From assembly GCA_021805665.1 (NCBI GenBank), contig JAJZEV010000115.1, positions 1 through 51,986 on the forward strand: a DNA stretch of 51,986 nucleotides. The letters run 5' to 3'. The position numbers and the translations under genes were made by a program. Origin of the DNA: Pseudomonadota bacterium. GTDB lineage: Bacteria; Pseudomonadota; Alphaproteobacteria; Acetobacterales; Acetobacteraceae. The notes under the pieces are model-generated. The model did no database searches. It was given only the letters and a program-made list of their open reading frames with translations, and was not told the DNA's origin. Of the stretch, positions 16,161 through 25,183 are shown one piece after another; the first letter of the stretch is position 1, and every line of letters starts with the position of its first letter.

Positions 16161-17564
16161 ATGACTGAAGCAATCGGCGGCCAGTTCATTGAAAACCGGA
16201 CATTCGAGGAATTGTCCCCGGGTGACGCCGCCAGCCTGTCGCATACCGTTACGCAACGCGATATCGATCTGTTCGCAACGGTCACCGGCGACGTGAACCC
16301 CGCCCATGTCGATCCTGCGTATGCGGCCACCGATATGTTCCACCACATCATCATCCAGGGGATGTGGGGTGCGGGGCTGATCTCGGCTGTGCTGGGCACG
16401 GAATTGCCCGGGCCAGGGACGATTTATCTGGGCCAGGACCTGCGCTTTACCCATCCCGTCAGTATCGGCGACACCATTACGGCCACGGTGACCGTGCGCG
16501 AGAAAAAGCCGGCGAAGGGCGACGTGGTACTGGACTGCGTCTGCACCAACCAGACGGGCCAGACCGTGATCGCGGGCAACGCCTTCGTTCGCGCGCCGAC
16601 CTCCAAAATCCGGGTCAAGCGCGTCAGGTTGCCCGATGTGCGCGTGCTGCGCCATGACCGGATGCAGGCGATGATGGCGCGCGCCGCTGCCGGTGCGGCG
16701 ATCCCCACAGCAGCGGTGTATCCGGTGGATGCGGCGTCCCTGCTTGCTGCGCTCGACGGCGCGAAAGCCGGCCTGATCGTGCCGATCCTGATCGGGCCGG
16801 CCGCCCGGATTCAAGCGGTCGCGCACGATGTTGGCGCCGATATCGGCGGGCTGAGGCTGATCGACGTCGCCGATGCAGCCGATGCCGCGGCGCGCGGGGT
16901 GGCACTCGTGCGGTCCGGCGAGGCGGGTTTGCTGATGAAGGGGGATCTGCACACCTCGGACCTGATGCATGCGGTAGTCGCCGCCGATACCGGGCTTCGC
17001 ACCGCCTGCCGGATCAGCCATGTCTATCTGATGGACGTGCCTGACTATCCGCGTCCGCTGCTGGTCACCGACGCTGCCATCAACATCGCCCCGGACCTGA
17101 TGGACAAGGCCGGCATCGTGCAGAACGCGATCGATCTGGCGCATGCGATCGGCATTGCGCAGCCGCGCGTGGCGATCCTGGCGGCGGTGGAAACGATCAA
17201 CGACCGGATGCAATCGACGCTGCATGCCGCGGCGCTGTGCAAGATGGCCGACCGGGGGCAGATTACCGGAGCGCTGCTGGATGGCCCGCTGGCGTTCGAC
17301 AATGCCATCAACGAAGCCGCGTCGGCCGAAAAGGGGATCGTTTCTCCTGTGGCCGGCCGGGCGGACATCCTGCTGGTGCCCGATCTCGAAGCCGGCAACA
17401 TGCTTGCCAAGCAACTGACGTTCATGGCCGGGGCCGAGGCCGCGGGGTTGGTGCTGGGCGCGCGCGTTCCCATCATCCTGACCAGCCGGGCGGACAGCGC
17501 GGCGACGCGGCTGGCATCGTGCGCGTTGGCGGTACTGATGGCGCGAGCGGGGATGACAGCATGA
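16161..17564 (+). CDS. Bifunctional enoyl-CoA hydratase (MaoC) / phosphate acetyl- or butyryltransferase
   Basis: A two-domain enzyme, 467 residues. The N-terminal hot-dog domain (about 10-150) is a MaoC-type R-specific enoyl-CoA hydratase with the D-x4-H catalytic pair Asp44 and His49 (GDVNPAHVDP). The C-terminal domain (about 160-467) is of the phosphate acetyl/butyryltransferase family and interconverts acyl-CoA and acyl-phosphate. The start is ATG 16161, 5 nt after the phaC stop. The stop overlaps the kinase ATG by 4 nt. This fusion is a known family in alphaproteobacteria. Hydratase and acyl transfer in one chain suggests a C4 substrate handed between 3-hydroxybutyryl-, crotonyl- and butyryl-CoA, though acetyl-CoA cannot be excluded. 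Confidence 0.92.
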   Translation: MTEAIGGQFIENRTFEELSPGDAASLSHTVTQRDIDLFATVTGDVNPAHVDPAYAATDMFHHIIIQGMWGAGLISAVLGTELPGPGTIYLGQDLRFTHPVSIGDTITATVTVREKKPAKGDVVLDCVCTNQTGQTVIAGNAFVRAPTSKIRVKRVRLPDVRVLRHDRMQAMMARAAAGAAIPTAAVYPVDAASLLAALDGAKAGLIVPILIGPAARIQAVAHDVGADIGGLRLIDVADAADAAARGVALVRSGEAGLLMKGDLHTSDLMHAVVAADTGLRTACRISHVYLMDVPDYPRPLLVTDAAINIAPDLMDKAGIVQNAIDLAHAIGIAQPRVAILAAVETINDRMQSTLHAAALCKMADRGQITGALLDGPLAFDNAINEAASAEKGIVSPVAGRADILLVPDLEAGNMLAKQLTFMAGAEAAGLVLGARVPIILTSRADSAATRLASCALAVLMARAGMTA

Positions 17565-18733
17565 AGGGATCTATACTTAGCCTGAACGCGGGCTCGTCCA
17601 GTCTAAAATTCGCCTTGTTCGATACCGAAGCCGATCTGAAGGCCACGGTGCGGGGCGAAATCGAGAACCTGGAATCCGAACCGCACATGATCGCACGCGA
17701 CGAAGCGGGCAGGGTGCTGATAGAAAAGCACCTGTCGGCCGGGTTCGATTTGGCGCTGCATACGCTGCTGGATTTCGCCGACGCCCATCTCGGCCGCGAT
17801 GGCTTGATAGCGGTTGGGCACCGGGTTGTGCATGGCGGCGCCGATCATATTGGACCCGAACCGATCACGCCGGCGTTGCTGACGGCCCTGGAACGGCTGA
17901 CGCCGCTGGATCCGCTGCATATGCCGGAAAACCTGGCGCCGATGCGCCTTGTCGCCGCTGCTCGGCCCGGTCTGATGCAGGTAGCTTGTTTCGACACCGC
18001 GTTCCATCACACGATGCCCGCGGTGGCGACCCGGTTCGCGCTGCCTCGTGCGGTCTCGGCCGATGGCGTGCGCCGTTACGGTTTCCATGGTCTTTCCTAC
18101 GAATACATCGCCTCCTGCCTCGCGGAGGTTGCGCCGGCTTTGGCGGGCGGGCGGACGATCGTTGCCCATCTTGGGTCGGGGGCCAGCCTGTGCGCCTTGA
18201 AGAACGGTGTCAGTGTCGAAACGACCACCGGATTCAGCGCGCTGGATGGCCTGATGATGGCCACACGATGCGGCCTGCTGGATCCAGGGGTGTTGCTGTA
18301 TCTCGGCCGGCAGTGGTACAGCTTCGCCGATATCGAGGCGATGCTGTACCACCAATCCGGACTGCTGGGCGTGTCCGGAATCAGCGGCGATGTCCGCACG
18401 CTGCTGGCGAGTAACGATCCGCATGCCGTGGAAGCCATCGATCTGTTCACCTATCGCATCGCGAGCCAGGCCGGCGCCCTGATCGCGGCGCTGGGCGGGT
18501 TGGACGGTCTGATTTTCACCGCCGGCATCGGCGAGCACGCGCCACCCATCCGCGCCGCCGTCTGTCAGCGCCTCGGCTGGCTTGGCCTTCGGCTCGATCC
18601 GGTGGCCAATGCGGCCGGGGCGGGGCGGATCAGCACACCGGACAGCGCGATCGACGTGCGTGTGATCGCAACGAACGAGGAAGTCACGATCGCCCGCCAT
18701 ACCCGGGCGGCGATGCTTAATTCCCTTACCTGA
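17561..18733 (+). CDS. ackA: Acetate/propionate-family kinase
   Basis: Transfers phosphate from acyl-phosphate to ADP, yielding ATP and a carboxylate, 390 residues. ATG 17561 overlaps the preceding stop (ATGA). An upstream extension of the same frame is the shadow of the previous gene. It shows NAGSSSLKF (9-17), GHRVVHGG, GFHGLSYEYI and AHLGSGASLCA, the nucleotide- and acetate-binding motifs of the ASKHA kinases, and the C-terminal FTAGIGEHA. Paired with the Pta/Ptb domain it makes a substrate-level phosphorylation route. Sequence alone does not separate acetate from propionate or butyrate preference. fabI-like follows 14 nt later. Confidence 0.93.
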   Translation: MKGSILSLNAGSSSLKFALFDTEADLKATVRGEIENLESEPHMIARDEAGRVLIEKHLSAGFDLALHTLLDFADAHLGRDGLIAVGHRVVHGGADHIGPEPITPALLTALERLTPLDPLHMPENLAPMRLVAAARPGLMQVACFDTAFHHTMPAVATRFALPRAVSADGVRRYGFHGLSYEYIASCLAEVAPALAGGRTIVAHLGSGASLCALKNGVSVETTTGFSALDGLMMATRCGLLDPGVLLYLGRQWYSFADIEAMLYHQSGLLGVSGISGDVRTLLASNDPHAVEAIDLFTYRIASQAGALIAALGGLDGLIFTAGIGEHAPPIRAAVCQRLGWLGLRLDPVANAAGAGRISTPDSAIDVRVIATNEEVTIARHTRAAMLNSLT

Positions 18734-18747
18734 ACGGAGATCCGAAC

Positions 18748-19527
18748 ATGTCGCCGCCCTTTACAACCAGCCTGCGCGGCAAGCGCGGCCTGGTCGTCGG
18801 TATTGCCAATGACTCCAGTATCGCGGCCGGATGTGCGCGCGCCTTCGCGGCGCAGGGTGCCACCCTGGCGGCGACTTATCTGAACGAAAAGGCCCTGCCG
18901 CATGTGCGTCCGGTCACCGACGCACTGGGTTGCGAGCTGCTGCTGCCGTGCGATGTCGGTGTTGCGGGCCAGTTGGAGGCGGTGTTCGACAAGGTTCGCA
19001 CGACCTGGGGGCGGCTCGATTTCCTGTTGCATGCCATCGCTTTTGCACCAGCGGCCGATCTGCATGGCCGGGTGGTGGATTGCAGCGCGGCGGGGTTCGC
19101 GCTGGCGATGGATGTATCATGCCACTCGTTTCTTCGCATGGCACATTTGGCGGAACCGCTGATGCCGGACGGAGGTTGTCTGCTGACCGTCACGTTCTAT
19201 GGGTCCGAACGGGTGGTCGCGAACTACAATTTGATGGGACCGGTCAAAGCTGCTTTGGAAAGCGCGGTTCGTTACACCGCCGCCGAACTGGGACCGCAAC
19301 AAATCCGAGCGCATGCGATATCTCCGGGGCCGATCAGTACCCGGGCGGCGAGCGGGATCGCCCATTTCGATGCACTTCTGGTCGCCGAGGCTGCCGCGGC
19401 CCCGGAACACCAGTTGGTGGATATCGAAGACGTGGGCGCGCTGGCGGCATTCCTGGTGAGCGACGCGGCCCGTCACATCACCGGTACAATCGTCCCCGTG
19501 GACAGCGGCCAGCATCTTTTGGCCTGA
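18748..19527 (+). CDS. fabI: FabI-like enoyl-ACP/enoyl-CoA reductase, atypical active site
   Basis: NADH-dependent reductase of the SDR superfamily related to FabI, 259 residues from ATG 18748 with a GGAG just upstream. The cofactor loop reads VGIANDSSIAAG (17-28), typical of FabI, and the Y-x6-K pair is present as Tyr160 and Lys167 (ANYNLMGPVK). The position aligning with the second, outer tyrosine of FabI (Tyr146 in E. coli) is Phe150 in TFYGSER, with a Tyr at the next residue. Sited after phaC, MaoC-Pta and the kinase, it is probably not the housekeeping FabI. Reduction of crotonyl-CoA or another enoyl-CoA is the attractive alternative. Its stop is 92 nt before the H+-ATPase gene. Confidence 0.85.
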   Translation: MSPPFTTSLRGKRGLVVGIANDSSIAAGCARAFAAQGATLAATYLNEKALPHVRPVTDALGCELLLPCDVGVAGQLEAVFDKVRTTWGRLDFLLHAIAFAPAADLHGRVVDCSAAGFALAMDVSCHSFLRMAHLAEPLMPDGGCLLTVTFYGSERVVANYNLMGPVKAALESAVRYTAAELGPQQIRAHAISPGPISTRAASGIAHFDALLVAEAAAAPEHQLVDIEDVGALAAFLVSDAARHITGTIVPVDSGQHLLA

Positions 19528-19619
19528 ATATTGGTTCGGCGGGGTTGTTTCGGGTCGGCCCCGGCCTAAAGTCACTCGACCGGCCGACGGTCAGCCAGTT
19601 CCCGAAAGTAACACAGACC

Positions 19620-21974
19620 ATGGCAATGCCGTCCCCGGCCGTCCCGGTTCCCGTCGTGAACGATCAGGCGCCGCAAGGGCTGACAACCCGGGAGGCTCAG
19701 CGCCGCCTGTTGGCGACCGGTGCCAACGCGATGCCCGATACCAGCATGCATCCGTTGCGGATGGCGCTGGAAAAATTCTGGGCGCCGGTGCCTTGGATGC
19801 TGGAGGCCGCGGTCGTGCTGGAAGTCGTCCTCGGCGACTACGTTCAGGCCGCGATCATCGCTGGTCTGTTGATATTCAACGCGGTTCTTGGGCTGGTGCA
19901 GGAAAGCCGGGCGCAGGCGACGCTGGAGGCTTTGAAGTCGCGGTTGGCGCTGAATGCGTCGGTTCGGCGCGACGGCGCCTGGAAGACCATACCGGCGGCG
20001 GACCTGGTACCTGGCGACGTGGTGAAGCTGTCGCTGGGCGGCGTGGTGGCGGCCGATGTGCATATTACCGGCGGCGAGGTGCTGCTGGACCAGTCCATGT
20101 TGACCGGCGAATCGATACCTGTGGAGGCTGGGGCCGGCGTGGCGGCCTATGCCGGGGCTTTGGTGCGGCGCGGCGAGGCGGTGGCCGAGGTGACGGCAAC
20201 CGGGGTTCGCACCAAGTTTGGTCGAACGGCGGAGCTTGTGCGCACCGCCCGGGTGGTCAGTTCGCAGCAAAAGGCGGTGCTGCGGGTGGTCCGCAACCTT
20301 GCCGGTTTCAGCGGTGCGGTGATCCTGATGCTGTTGGTCTGTGCCTACTTCCTGAAACTGCCGCTGACCGAGATGGTGCCGCTAATCCTGACCGCGATCC
20401 TGGCGTCGATCCCGGTCGCGCTGCCTGCCACCTTTACACTGGCATCCGCGCTGGGTGCCCGGGCGCTGGCGAAACTGAACGTCCTGCCGACGCGCCTGTC
20501 GGCGGTGGATGAAGCGGCCACGATGGACGTTTTGTGCGCCGACAAGACCGGCACGCTGACGCGCAACGAATTAAGGGTGACGACGGTTCAGCCGATGTTG
20601 GGCTTCGATGCGGCGCATGTTCTGGCGCTGGCGGCGCTGGCGAGTTCCGACGGCGGGCAGGATCCGGTGGATGCCGCGATCCGAACGGCGGCGGGAGCGG
20701 CGAAAGCGGTGAATGCGCCGCATCTGGTAAAGTTCATCCCGTTCGACCCGGCAACGAAAATGTCGGAGGCTTGCGTGCTGGATGCGGCATCCGGCCCGCA
20801 ACGTGTGGTAAAGGGCGCGTTCGCCGTGGTCGCAGCACTGGCTGCCCCGTCGGACACCGCGGCGGCAGCGGCGAGCAACGCCCAGGGGCAGGGCTTCAGG
20901 GTGCTGGCGGTCGCGGCGGGGGCGCCCGGTGCGATGAAACTGGCGGGGCTTATCGCGCTCAGCGACCCACCCCGAGCGGATTCGGCGGCATTGGTGAGTG
21001 AGTTGCACGGGCTGGGGGTGCGAACCGTGATGGTGACGGGCGATGCGCCGCAAACAGCGGCGATCGTCGCGCATGCGGTGGGTCTGGATGGCGCCGTCTG
21101 TCCGCCGGGGCCGATCCCGGACGGGGTGCGCCCGGAGGCGTTCGCGGTATTTGCCGGCGTGCTGCCCGAGGACAAGTATAAGCTGGTCAAGGCATTCCAG
21201 GCCGGTGGCCATACAGTGGGAATGTGCGGCGACGGTGCCAACGACGCGCCGGCGCTGCGCCAGGCCCAGATCGGCATCGCGGTTTCGACCGCGACCGACG
21301 TGGCAAAATCGGCTGCCGGCATGGTGCTGACCGAACCCGGACTGGCCGGCATCGTCGCCGCGGTGAAGGAAGGGCGGCTGACGTTTCAGCGCATCCTGAC
21401 CTATACGCTGAATTCGATCATCAAGAAGATCGTGACGGTGTTGCTGCTGATTGTCGGCCTGATCATGACCGGTCACGCGATCCTGACCCCGCTGCTGATG
21501 GTAATACTGCTGATCGCGGGCGACTTTCTGGCTATGTCGTTAACCACCGACAACGTCCGGGCCTCCCCTGAACCGAACGTCTGGCGGATCGGTGGTTTGA
21601 CGCTGGCGGGGACCGTGCTGGGGGTTTGCATGCTGGCGTTCTGTGCCGCCGTGCTGGCGTGCGGCACCTTCCTGCTGCATCTGGATATCGGTGCGCTGCG
21701 GACCCTGGTTTTCGTCGCGTTGGTGTTCGCCAGTCAGGCAACGATTTATGCCATTCGCCAGCGCCGCCATTTGTGGGGACTGCGCCCCAGCGCGTGGCTT
21801 ATCGCCTCGTCGGTGGCAGATGTGCTGATTGCCGCGGTGCTCGCTGGCGCCGGCATCGCGATGGCACCGTTGCCGCCGCTGACGATAGCCGCGGTTCTGG
21901 CGGCGGCAGTCATCTTCGCGTTTGTCCTGGACGCGGTGAAGGTTCCGCTGTTCGCTTATCTGCGGATCGTCTAA
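19620..21974 (+). CDS. Plasma-membrane-type proton-exporting P-type ATPase (P3A)
   Basis: ATP-driven H+ pump of the plant/fungal plasma-membrane type, 784 residues from ATG 19620. Motifs in order: TGES (162-165) in the actuator domain, DKTGTLT with phosphorylated Asp308, PEDK near 516 and GDGANDAP (537-544). Membrane segments lie at about 58-92, 228-275 and in a C-terminal cluster from about 600. The M6-region [12 protein letters not shown] is typical of bacterial members of this class rather than Ca2+ or K+ pumps. The large regulatory C-terminus of plant pumps is absent. Downstream of the acyl-kinase it could spend fermentative ATP to keep pH or membrane potential when respiration stops. Proton specificity is by family resemblance. 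Confidence 0.9.
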   Translation: MAMPSPAVPVPVVNDQAPQGLTTREAQRRLLATGANAMPDTSMHPLRMALEKFWAPVPWMLEAAVVLEVVLGDYVQAAIIAGLLIFNAVLGLVQESRAQATLEALKSRLALNASVRRDGAWKTIPAADLVPGDVVKLSLGGVVAADVHITGGEVLLDQSMLTGESIPVEAGAGVAAYAGALVRRGEAVAEVTATGVRTKFGRTAELVRTARVVSSQQKAVLRVVRNLAGFSGAVILMLLVCAYFLKLPLTEMVPLILTAILASIPVALPATFTLASALGARALAKLNVLPTRLSAVDEAATMDVLCADKTGTLTRNELRVTTVQPMLGFDAAHVLALAALASSDGGQDPVDAAIRTAAGAAKAVNAPHLVKFIPFDPATKMSEACVLDAASGPQRVVKGAFAVVAALAAPSDTAAAAASNAQGQGFRVLAVAAGAPGAMKLAGLIALSDPPRADSAALVSELHGLGVRTVMVTGDAPQTAAIVAHAVGLDGAVCPPGPIPDGVRPEAFAVFAGVLPEDKYKLVKAFQAGGHTVGMCGDGANDAPALRQAQIGIAVSTATDVAKSAAGMVLTEPGLAGIVAAVKEGRLTFQRILTYTLNSIIKKIVTVLLLIVGLIMTGHAILTPLLMVILLIAGDFLAMSLTTDNVRASPEPNVWRIGGLTLAGTVLGVCMLAFCAAVLACGTFLLHLDIGALRTLVFVALVFASQATIYAIRQRRHLWGLRPSAWLIASSVADVLIAAVLAGAGIAMAPLPPLTIAAVLAAAVIFAFVLDAVKVPLFAYLRIV

Positions 21975-22057
21975 TGGAATTATCCGGCGAACCGGTTCGG
22001 TTTCTTGGTGCCGTGAAAGCCGCCGGTTCGTTGTCCGGCCGGGGGGATGTGCGATGA
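21974..22057 (+). CDS. Possible 27-aa coupling ORF between H+-ATPase and PPK2
   Basis: A 27-codon frame whose ATG overlaps the ATPase stop (TAATG) and whose TGA overlaps the PPK2 start (ATGA). The product begins [15 protein letters not shown] and ends RGDVR; no family is recognisable and third-position composition is less biased than in the neighbours. The perfect fit between stop and start suggests it carries ribosomes from one gene to the next rather than making a functional peptide. It may equally be chance. Confidence 0.3.
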   Translation: MELSGEPVRFLGAVKAAGSLSGRGDVR

Positions 22058-22923
22058 AAATAAAGTCGGACGACTTTCGGGTCGAAGCGGGCGACAAGGT
22101 CGATCTGTCCAAGTGGCCCACGCGGGTTAAGCCCGTGTATAAATCGAAGAAAAACTACAAGGAAATACTGGAAAACCATGTCGAACGGCTGAGTGCGTTG
22201 CAGCAGCTTTTGTATGCGTCCAACCGCCATGCGGTTCTGCTGATTTTTCAGGCGATGGATGCGGCGGGCAAGGACGGTGCGATCCGGCATGTGATGTCCG
22301 GGGTCAATCCGCAAGGCTGCCAGGTGTTCAGCTTCAAGCATCCCAGCGCGATGGAATTGCAGCACGATTTCCTGTGGCGGACCACGCGCGACCTGCCGGA
22401 ACGGGGCCGGATCGGAATCTTCAACCGCTCGTACTACGAGGAGGTGCTGATCGCACGGGTGCATCCGGAAATTCTGCGCAACGAAGGACTTGCCGATGCT
22501 CCGGCGCACGAGGCGGCAATCTGGCGTGACCGTTACCAGTCGATCACCGATCTCGAGAGCCATCTGCATCGTAATGGAACCCGAATCGTCAAATTCTTCC
22601 TCCATCTTTCCAAAGACGAACAGCGCAAACGCTTCCTTGCCCGGATCGACGACCCCGAAAAGAACTGGAAGTTCAGCCTCGCTGATATCGAGGAACGGAA
22701 ATTCTGGAACCATTACATGACGGCCTACCAGGAGTGCCTGGCAGCGACGAGCACCAACCATGTGCCCTGGTATGTCGTGCCCGCCGACGACAAGGAAAAT
22801 GCGAGGCTGATCGTGTCCCGGATCGTCCTGGATACGCTTGAGGGATTGGATATGAGCTTCCCGAAAACCAGCCGGGAGCGGCACCAGGAATTACTGGCAA
22901 TCCGGGAGAAGCTGGTAAAATGA
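22054..22923 (+). CDS. ppk2: Polyphosphate kinase 2 family protein (polyP:nucleotide phosphotransferase)
   Basis: Transfers phosphate between polyphosphate and nucleoside mono- or diphosphates, 289 residues. ATG 22054 follows a GGGGGG-rich ribosome site. The PPK2 Walker A-like motif is in [19 protein letters not shown] (about 66-84); [10 protein letters not shown] gives the Walker B/lid region, and [11 protein letters not shown] with [16 protein letters not shown] completes the family pattern. One PPK2 domain of this length resembles class I or III enzymes, so regeneration of ATP from ADP or AMP is likely. Coming after a H+-ATPase in a putative low-oxygen operon, it fits an emergency ATP-buffering role. 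Direction and nucleotide preference need assay. Confidence 0.9.
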   Translation: MKIKSDDFRVEAGDKVDLSKWPTRVKPVYKSKKNYKEILENHVERLSALQQLLYASNRHAVLLIFQAMDAAGKDGAIRHVMSGVNPQGCQVFSFKHPSAMELQHDFLWRTTRDLPERGRIGIFNRSYYEEVLIARVHPEILRNEGLADAPAHEAAIWRDRYQSITDLESHLHRNGTRIVKFFLHLSKDEQRKRFLARIDDPEKNWKFSLADIEERKFWNHYMTAYQECLAATSTNHVPWYVVPADDKENARLIVSRIVLDTLEGLDMSFPKTSRERHQELLAIREKLVK

Positions 22924-23002
22924 CGCCGCAAGCCATTCAGTTCGGCCCGCGGCAACTGTTATTGCATCGCCGGCCGCGCACCGCGGTGGTTCGGCCGGTC
23001 AC

Positions 23003-23197
23003 ATGAACCAGCCACCCGAGAGCAAGCTGCACCCGATCGAAAGCAAATACGTGGCGGCAGCGGCCGTGGCGGCATTCCTGCTGGCACTGTTGTTGACCGG
23101 CGGCAGTTTGATGGCCGGTTTCGGCGCGATGGCGCTGATCGCCGGAATCGGATGGGCGGTTCGCCGGCTTCGGGCAAAAGCCGCCCGGTCACCGTAA
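23003..23197 (+). CDS. Small hypothetical membrane protein, 64 aa
   Basis: A 64-residue protein with a polar N-terminus (MNQPPESKLHPIESKY), one long or two short hydrophobic stretches at about 17-52 broken by GGSL, and a basic tail (RRLRAKAARSP) that should sit in the cytoplasm. Codon composition matches neighbouring genes. There is no clear Shine-Dalgarno sequence. It lies 79 nt after ppk2 and is probably the last gene of the phaC-to-ppk2 unit. No family recognised; a small membrane modulator of the ATPase is conceivable but unsupported. Confidence 0.6.
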   Translation: MNQPPESKLHPIESKYVAAAAVAAFLLALLLTGGSLMAGFGAMALIAGIGWAVRRLRAKAARSP

Positions 23198-23302
23198 GAA
23201 GCAGGTCATCGCGACGACCCTTCGATCGCCAAAGCGCGTAATGACGAACGGGGCATCCGTGACAACGCCCCTGCCGCGGGCGTCGAAGCATCGAACCCGA
23301 AG

Positions 23303-23866
23303 TCAGCGTTCAGTGGCCTCATGCGAACGCAAATCATTATTTGTCCTGTGATCGCCGGCCATCCATCGCGCCAGTTCGGCATGCGCGTCCTTTCGGCGGA
23401 TCGCGTCGATACGCGCGGCATCCGGCGGATCGACCGTGAATTCCACGATCAGTCCATCGGGCGACGTGCAGTAGATCGAGCGGCAGTAACCATGCTCGAT
23501 TTCCCGAACCGTTTCGCCAACGTCAGAAATGCGGCTGACCAGCTCCTCATACGTCGTGTCGTCCACCTTAAACGCCACATGGTCGAAATTCGGTATTTCC
23601 GGCGGCCTTTCCGCTCGGCATTTTCGATAAACGTCCTCATCGGCGAACGAAAAAAACGCCAGCGCGCCACCATCGCCCAGACTGTAGAACGTGTGGCAGA
23701 AATCCACCTCGCGGTTCACCCATGGGCTGAAATGCCGTTCGCACCAGGTCGCGGTCAATGGAATGCCAAGAATATCCTCGAAGAACCGGCGATTCACTTC
23801 CTGGTCTTTCACAACATAGGCGTGATGGTGCAGGCGTTCGGGCGGGCGGGACAACAAGCCGGGCAT
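23303..23866 (-). CDS. VOC family protein (glyoxalase/extradiol dioxygenase-like)
   Basis: A 187-residue vicinal-oxygen-chelate protein. ATG 23866 has AGGAGG 6 nt upstream; the frame continues 41 codons further without support. Two beta-alpha-beta-beta-beta modules are suggested by the paired motifs LHHHAYVVKD (His14/15) and FDHVAFKV (His96), with GLIVEFT giving Glu142, the usual metal-ligand set. It is the last gene of a three-gene minus-strand unit after a flavin oxidoreductase and an alpha/beta hydrolase. That points to breakdown of an aromatic or heterocyclic compound, with this protein as ring-cleavage or isomerising enzyme. The substrate is unknown. Confidence 0.85.
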   Translation of the reverse strand: MPGLLSRPPERLHHHAYVVKDQEVNRRFFEDILGIPLTATWCERHFSPWVNREVDFCHTFYSLGDGGALAFFSFADEDVYRKCRAERPPEIPNFDHVAFKVDDTTYEELVSRISDVGETVREIEHGYCRSIYCTSPDGLIVEFTVDPPDAARIDAIRRKDAHAELARWMAGDHRTNNDLRSHEATER

Positions 23867-23927
23867 TGCAATCCTCCTGACATGCGGCGAATCAAGGCAG
23901 CGGGCTGCCCTGATTCGGAATACGCCT

Positions 23928-25169
23928 TTATTCGGCGGCAACCTTCTGGCTTGCCAGGTCGGTCGAATACCGCAGATGCACCGGGGCATTCGCTTCCCAC
24001 GGGTCGTTCAGGCCCAGGGTCGCACCGTATTCCTTGATCGCCGGCATGACCTCCCCGCACAGCAACTGGATGCAGCGGCGGCGGTCCTCCTTGCTGACAT
24101 TCCCGTCATTCGCCCAGATGCCCATGATGCCGGGTCTGGTCTCGCGCACCAGATACTTCAGCCGCTCGATCACCTGGTCCGGCGTGCCGGCGATGATCAT
24201 CGTGTCGGCGACCTGCTGCTCGAACGTCGGGTTGCCGCGGGGGTTTTTGGCCCGCCCGGTAGAGAACTCGACAAACGCCCGCCGCCCCGACGGAGAGAAA
24301 TACCCCGCCGGGTTGGCCCAGACCGGGTTCGCCAAACCAGTGAATTCGCCCTGCATCCACATGAACTGACGCGCGTTTTCCATCGCCTTTTCTTCGGTGT
24401 CCTGCACATGCACCCGGATCAGGTAGCCGAAGTTTTCCGGGCCGGCGGTGTAACCAACCTCCGCGGCGGCCTTGTCATAGGTTTCGTGGATCTGCTTGGT
24501 CGCCTCGATCGACGTATTCAGCGCGATGTAGGGATACCGCTGCTGCGCCGTCCAGATCACGGTTTCCTTCGACAGCACGCCGGGTATCCACACCCGTGGA
24601 TACGGCTTCTGCATCGGGATCGCCCACGGGTTCACCACCCGTTGCTGGTAATGCGTGCCCTCCCACCGGAACGGCCCCGGCTGGGTCCAGGTCTTTTGCA
24701 CCAGATCGTGCGCTTCCATGAACCGCTCGCGGTTGAACGCGGGATTCACCCCGTTCGCCAACTGCTCCTGCCCACCGCCGCGCACGAAGCCCGAAACCAG
24801 CCGGCCCTTGGATATCATGTCGATCATCGCCAGTTCTTCGGCGAGTTGGACCGGATTTTCCGTCAGCGGCAACGGGTTGCCCAGGATGACGATCTTCACC
24901 CGCTTGGTGACCGCGGCCAGGATAGAGGCGAACATATTGGTGCGGGCCTGCATGCAGAACGGGGCATTATGGTGCTCGTTCAGCATGATACCGTCGGCAC
25001 CGTACTCTTCCGCCATGATGTATTCTTCAAGATACTCGTTATACAGCCGGCTTCCCTCGTTGGGATCGAAGTGGCTGTTGGAAAAAGTCAGTGCGGTGGC
25101 GCCATAGTCCAGGCCCGCTTGGGCATCGTAGGCGGACATCGGCTGTTCGGTGAAATACATCATATGCAT
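23928..25169 (-). CDS. LLM-class flavin-dependent oxidoreductase (monooxygenase)
   Basis: Bacterial luciferase-like flavin monooxygenase, 413 residues. ATG 25169 is preceded by GGAGG with 8-nt spacing. The family pattern is clear: YGADGIMLNEHHNAPF near 57, an ILGNPLPLTENPVQLAEELAMID segment, ISKGRLVSGFVRGGG, and a C-terminal IAGTPDQVIERL. Such enzymes use reduced FMN supplied by a separate reductase to hydroxylate, desulfonate or cleave substrates; no reductase gene is adjacent. It starts 14 nt after the hydrolase stop and is followed 61 nt later by the VOC gene, so the three are likely cotranscribed. Confidence 0.9.
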   Translation of the reverse strand: MHMMYFTEQPMSAYDAQAGLDYGATALTFSNSHFDPNEGSRLYNEYLEEYIMAEEYGADGIMLNEHHNAPFCMQARTNMFASILAAVTKRVKIVILGNPLPLTENPVQLAEELAMIDMISKGRLVSGFVRGGGQEQLANGVNPAFNRERFMEAHDLVQKTWTQPGPFRWEGTHYQQRVVNPWAIPMQKPYPRVWIPGVLSKETVIWTAQQRYPYIALNTSIEATKQIHETYDKAAAEVGYTAGPENFGYLIRVHVQDTEEKAMENARQFMWMQGEFTGLANPVWANPAGYFSPSGRRAFVEFSTGRAKNPRGNPTFEQQVADTMIIAGTPDQVIERLKYLVRETRPGIMGIWANDGNVSKEDRRRCIQLLCGEVMPAIKEYGATLGLNDPWEANAPVHLRYSTDLASQKVAAE

Positions 25170-25183
25170 GGGACAAGCCTCCG

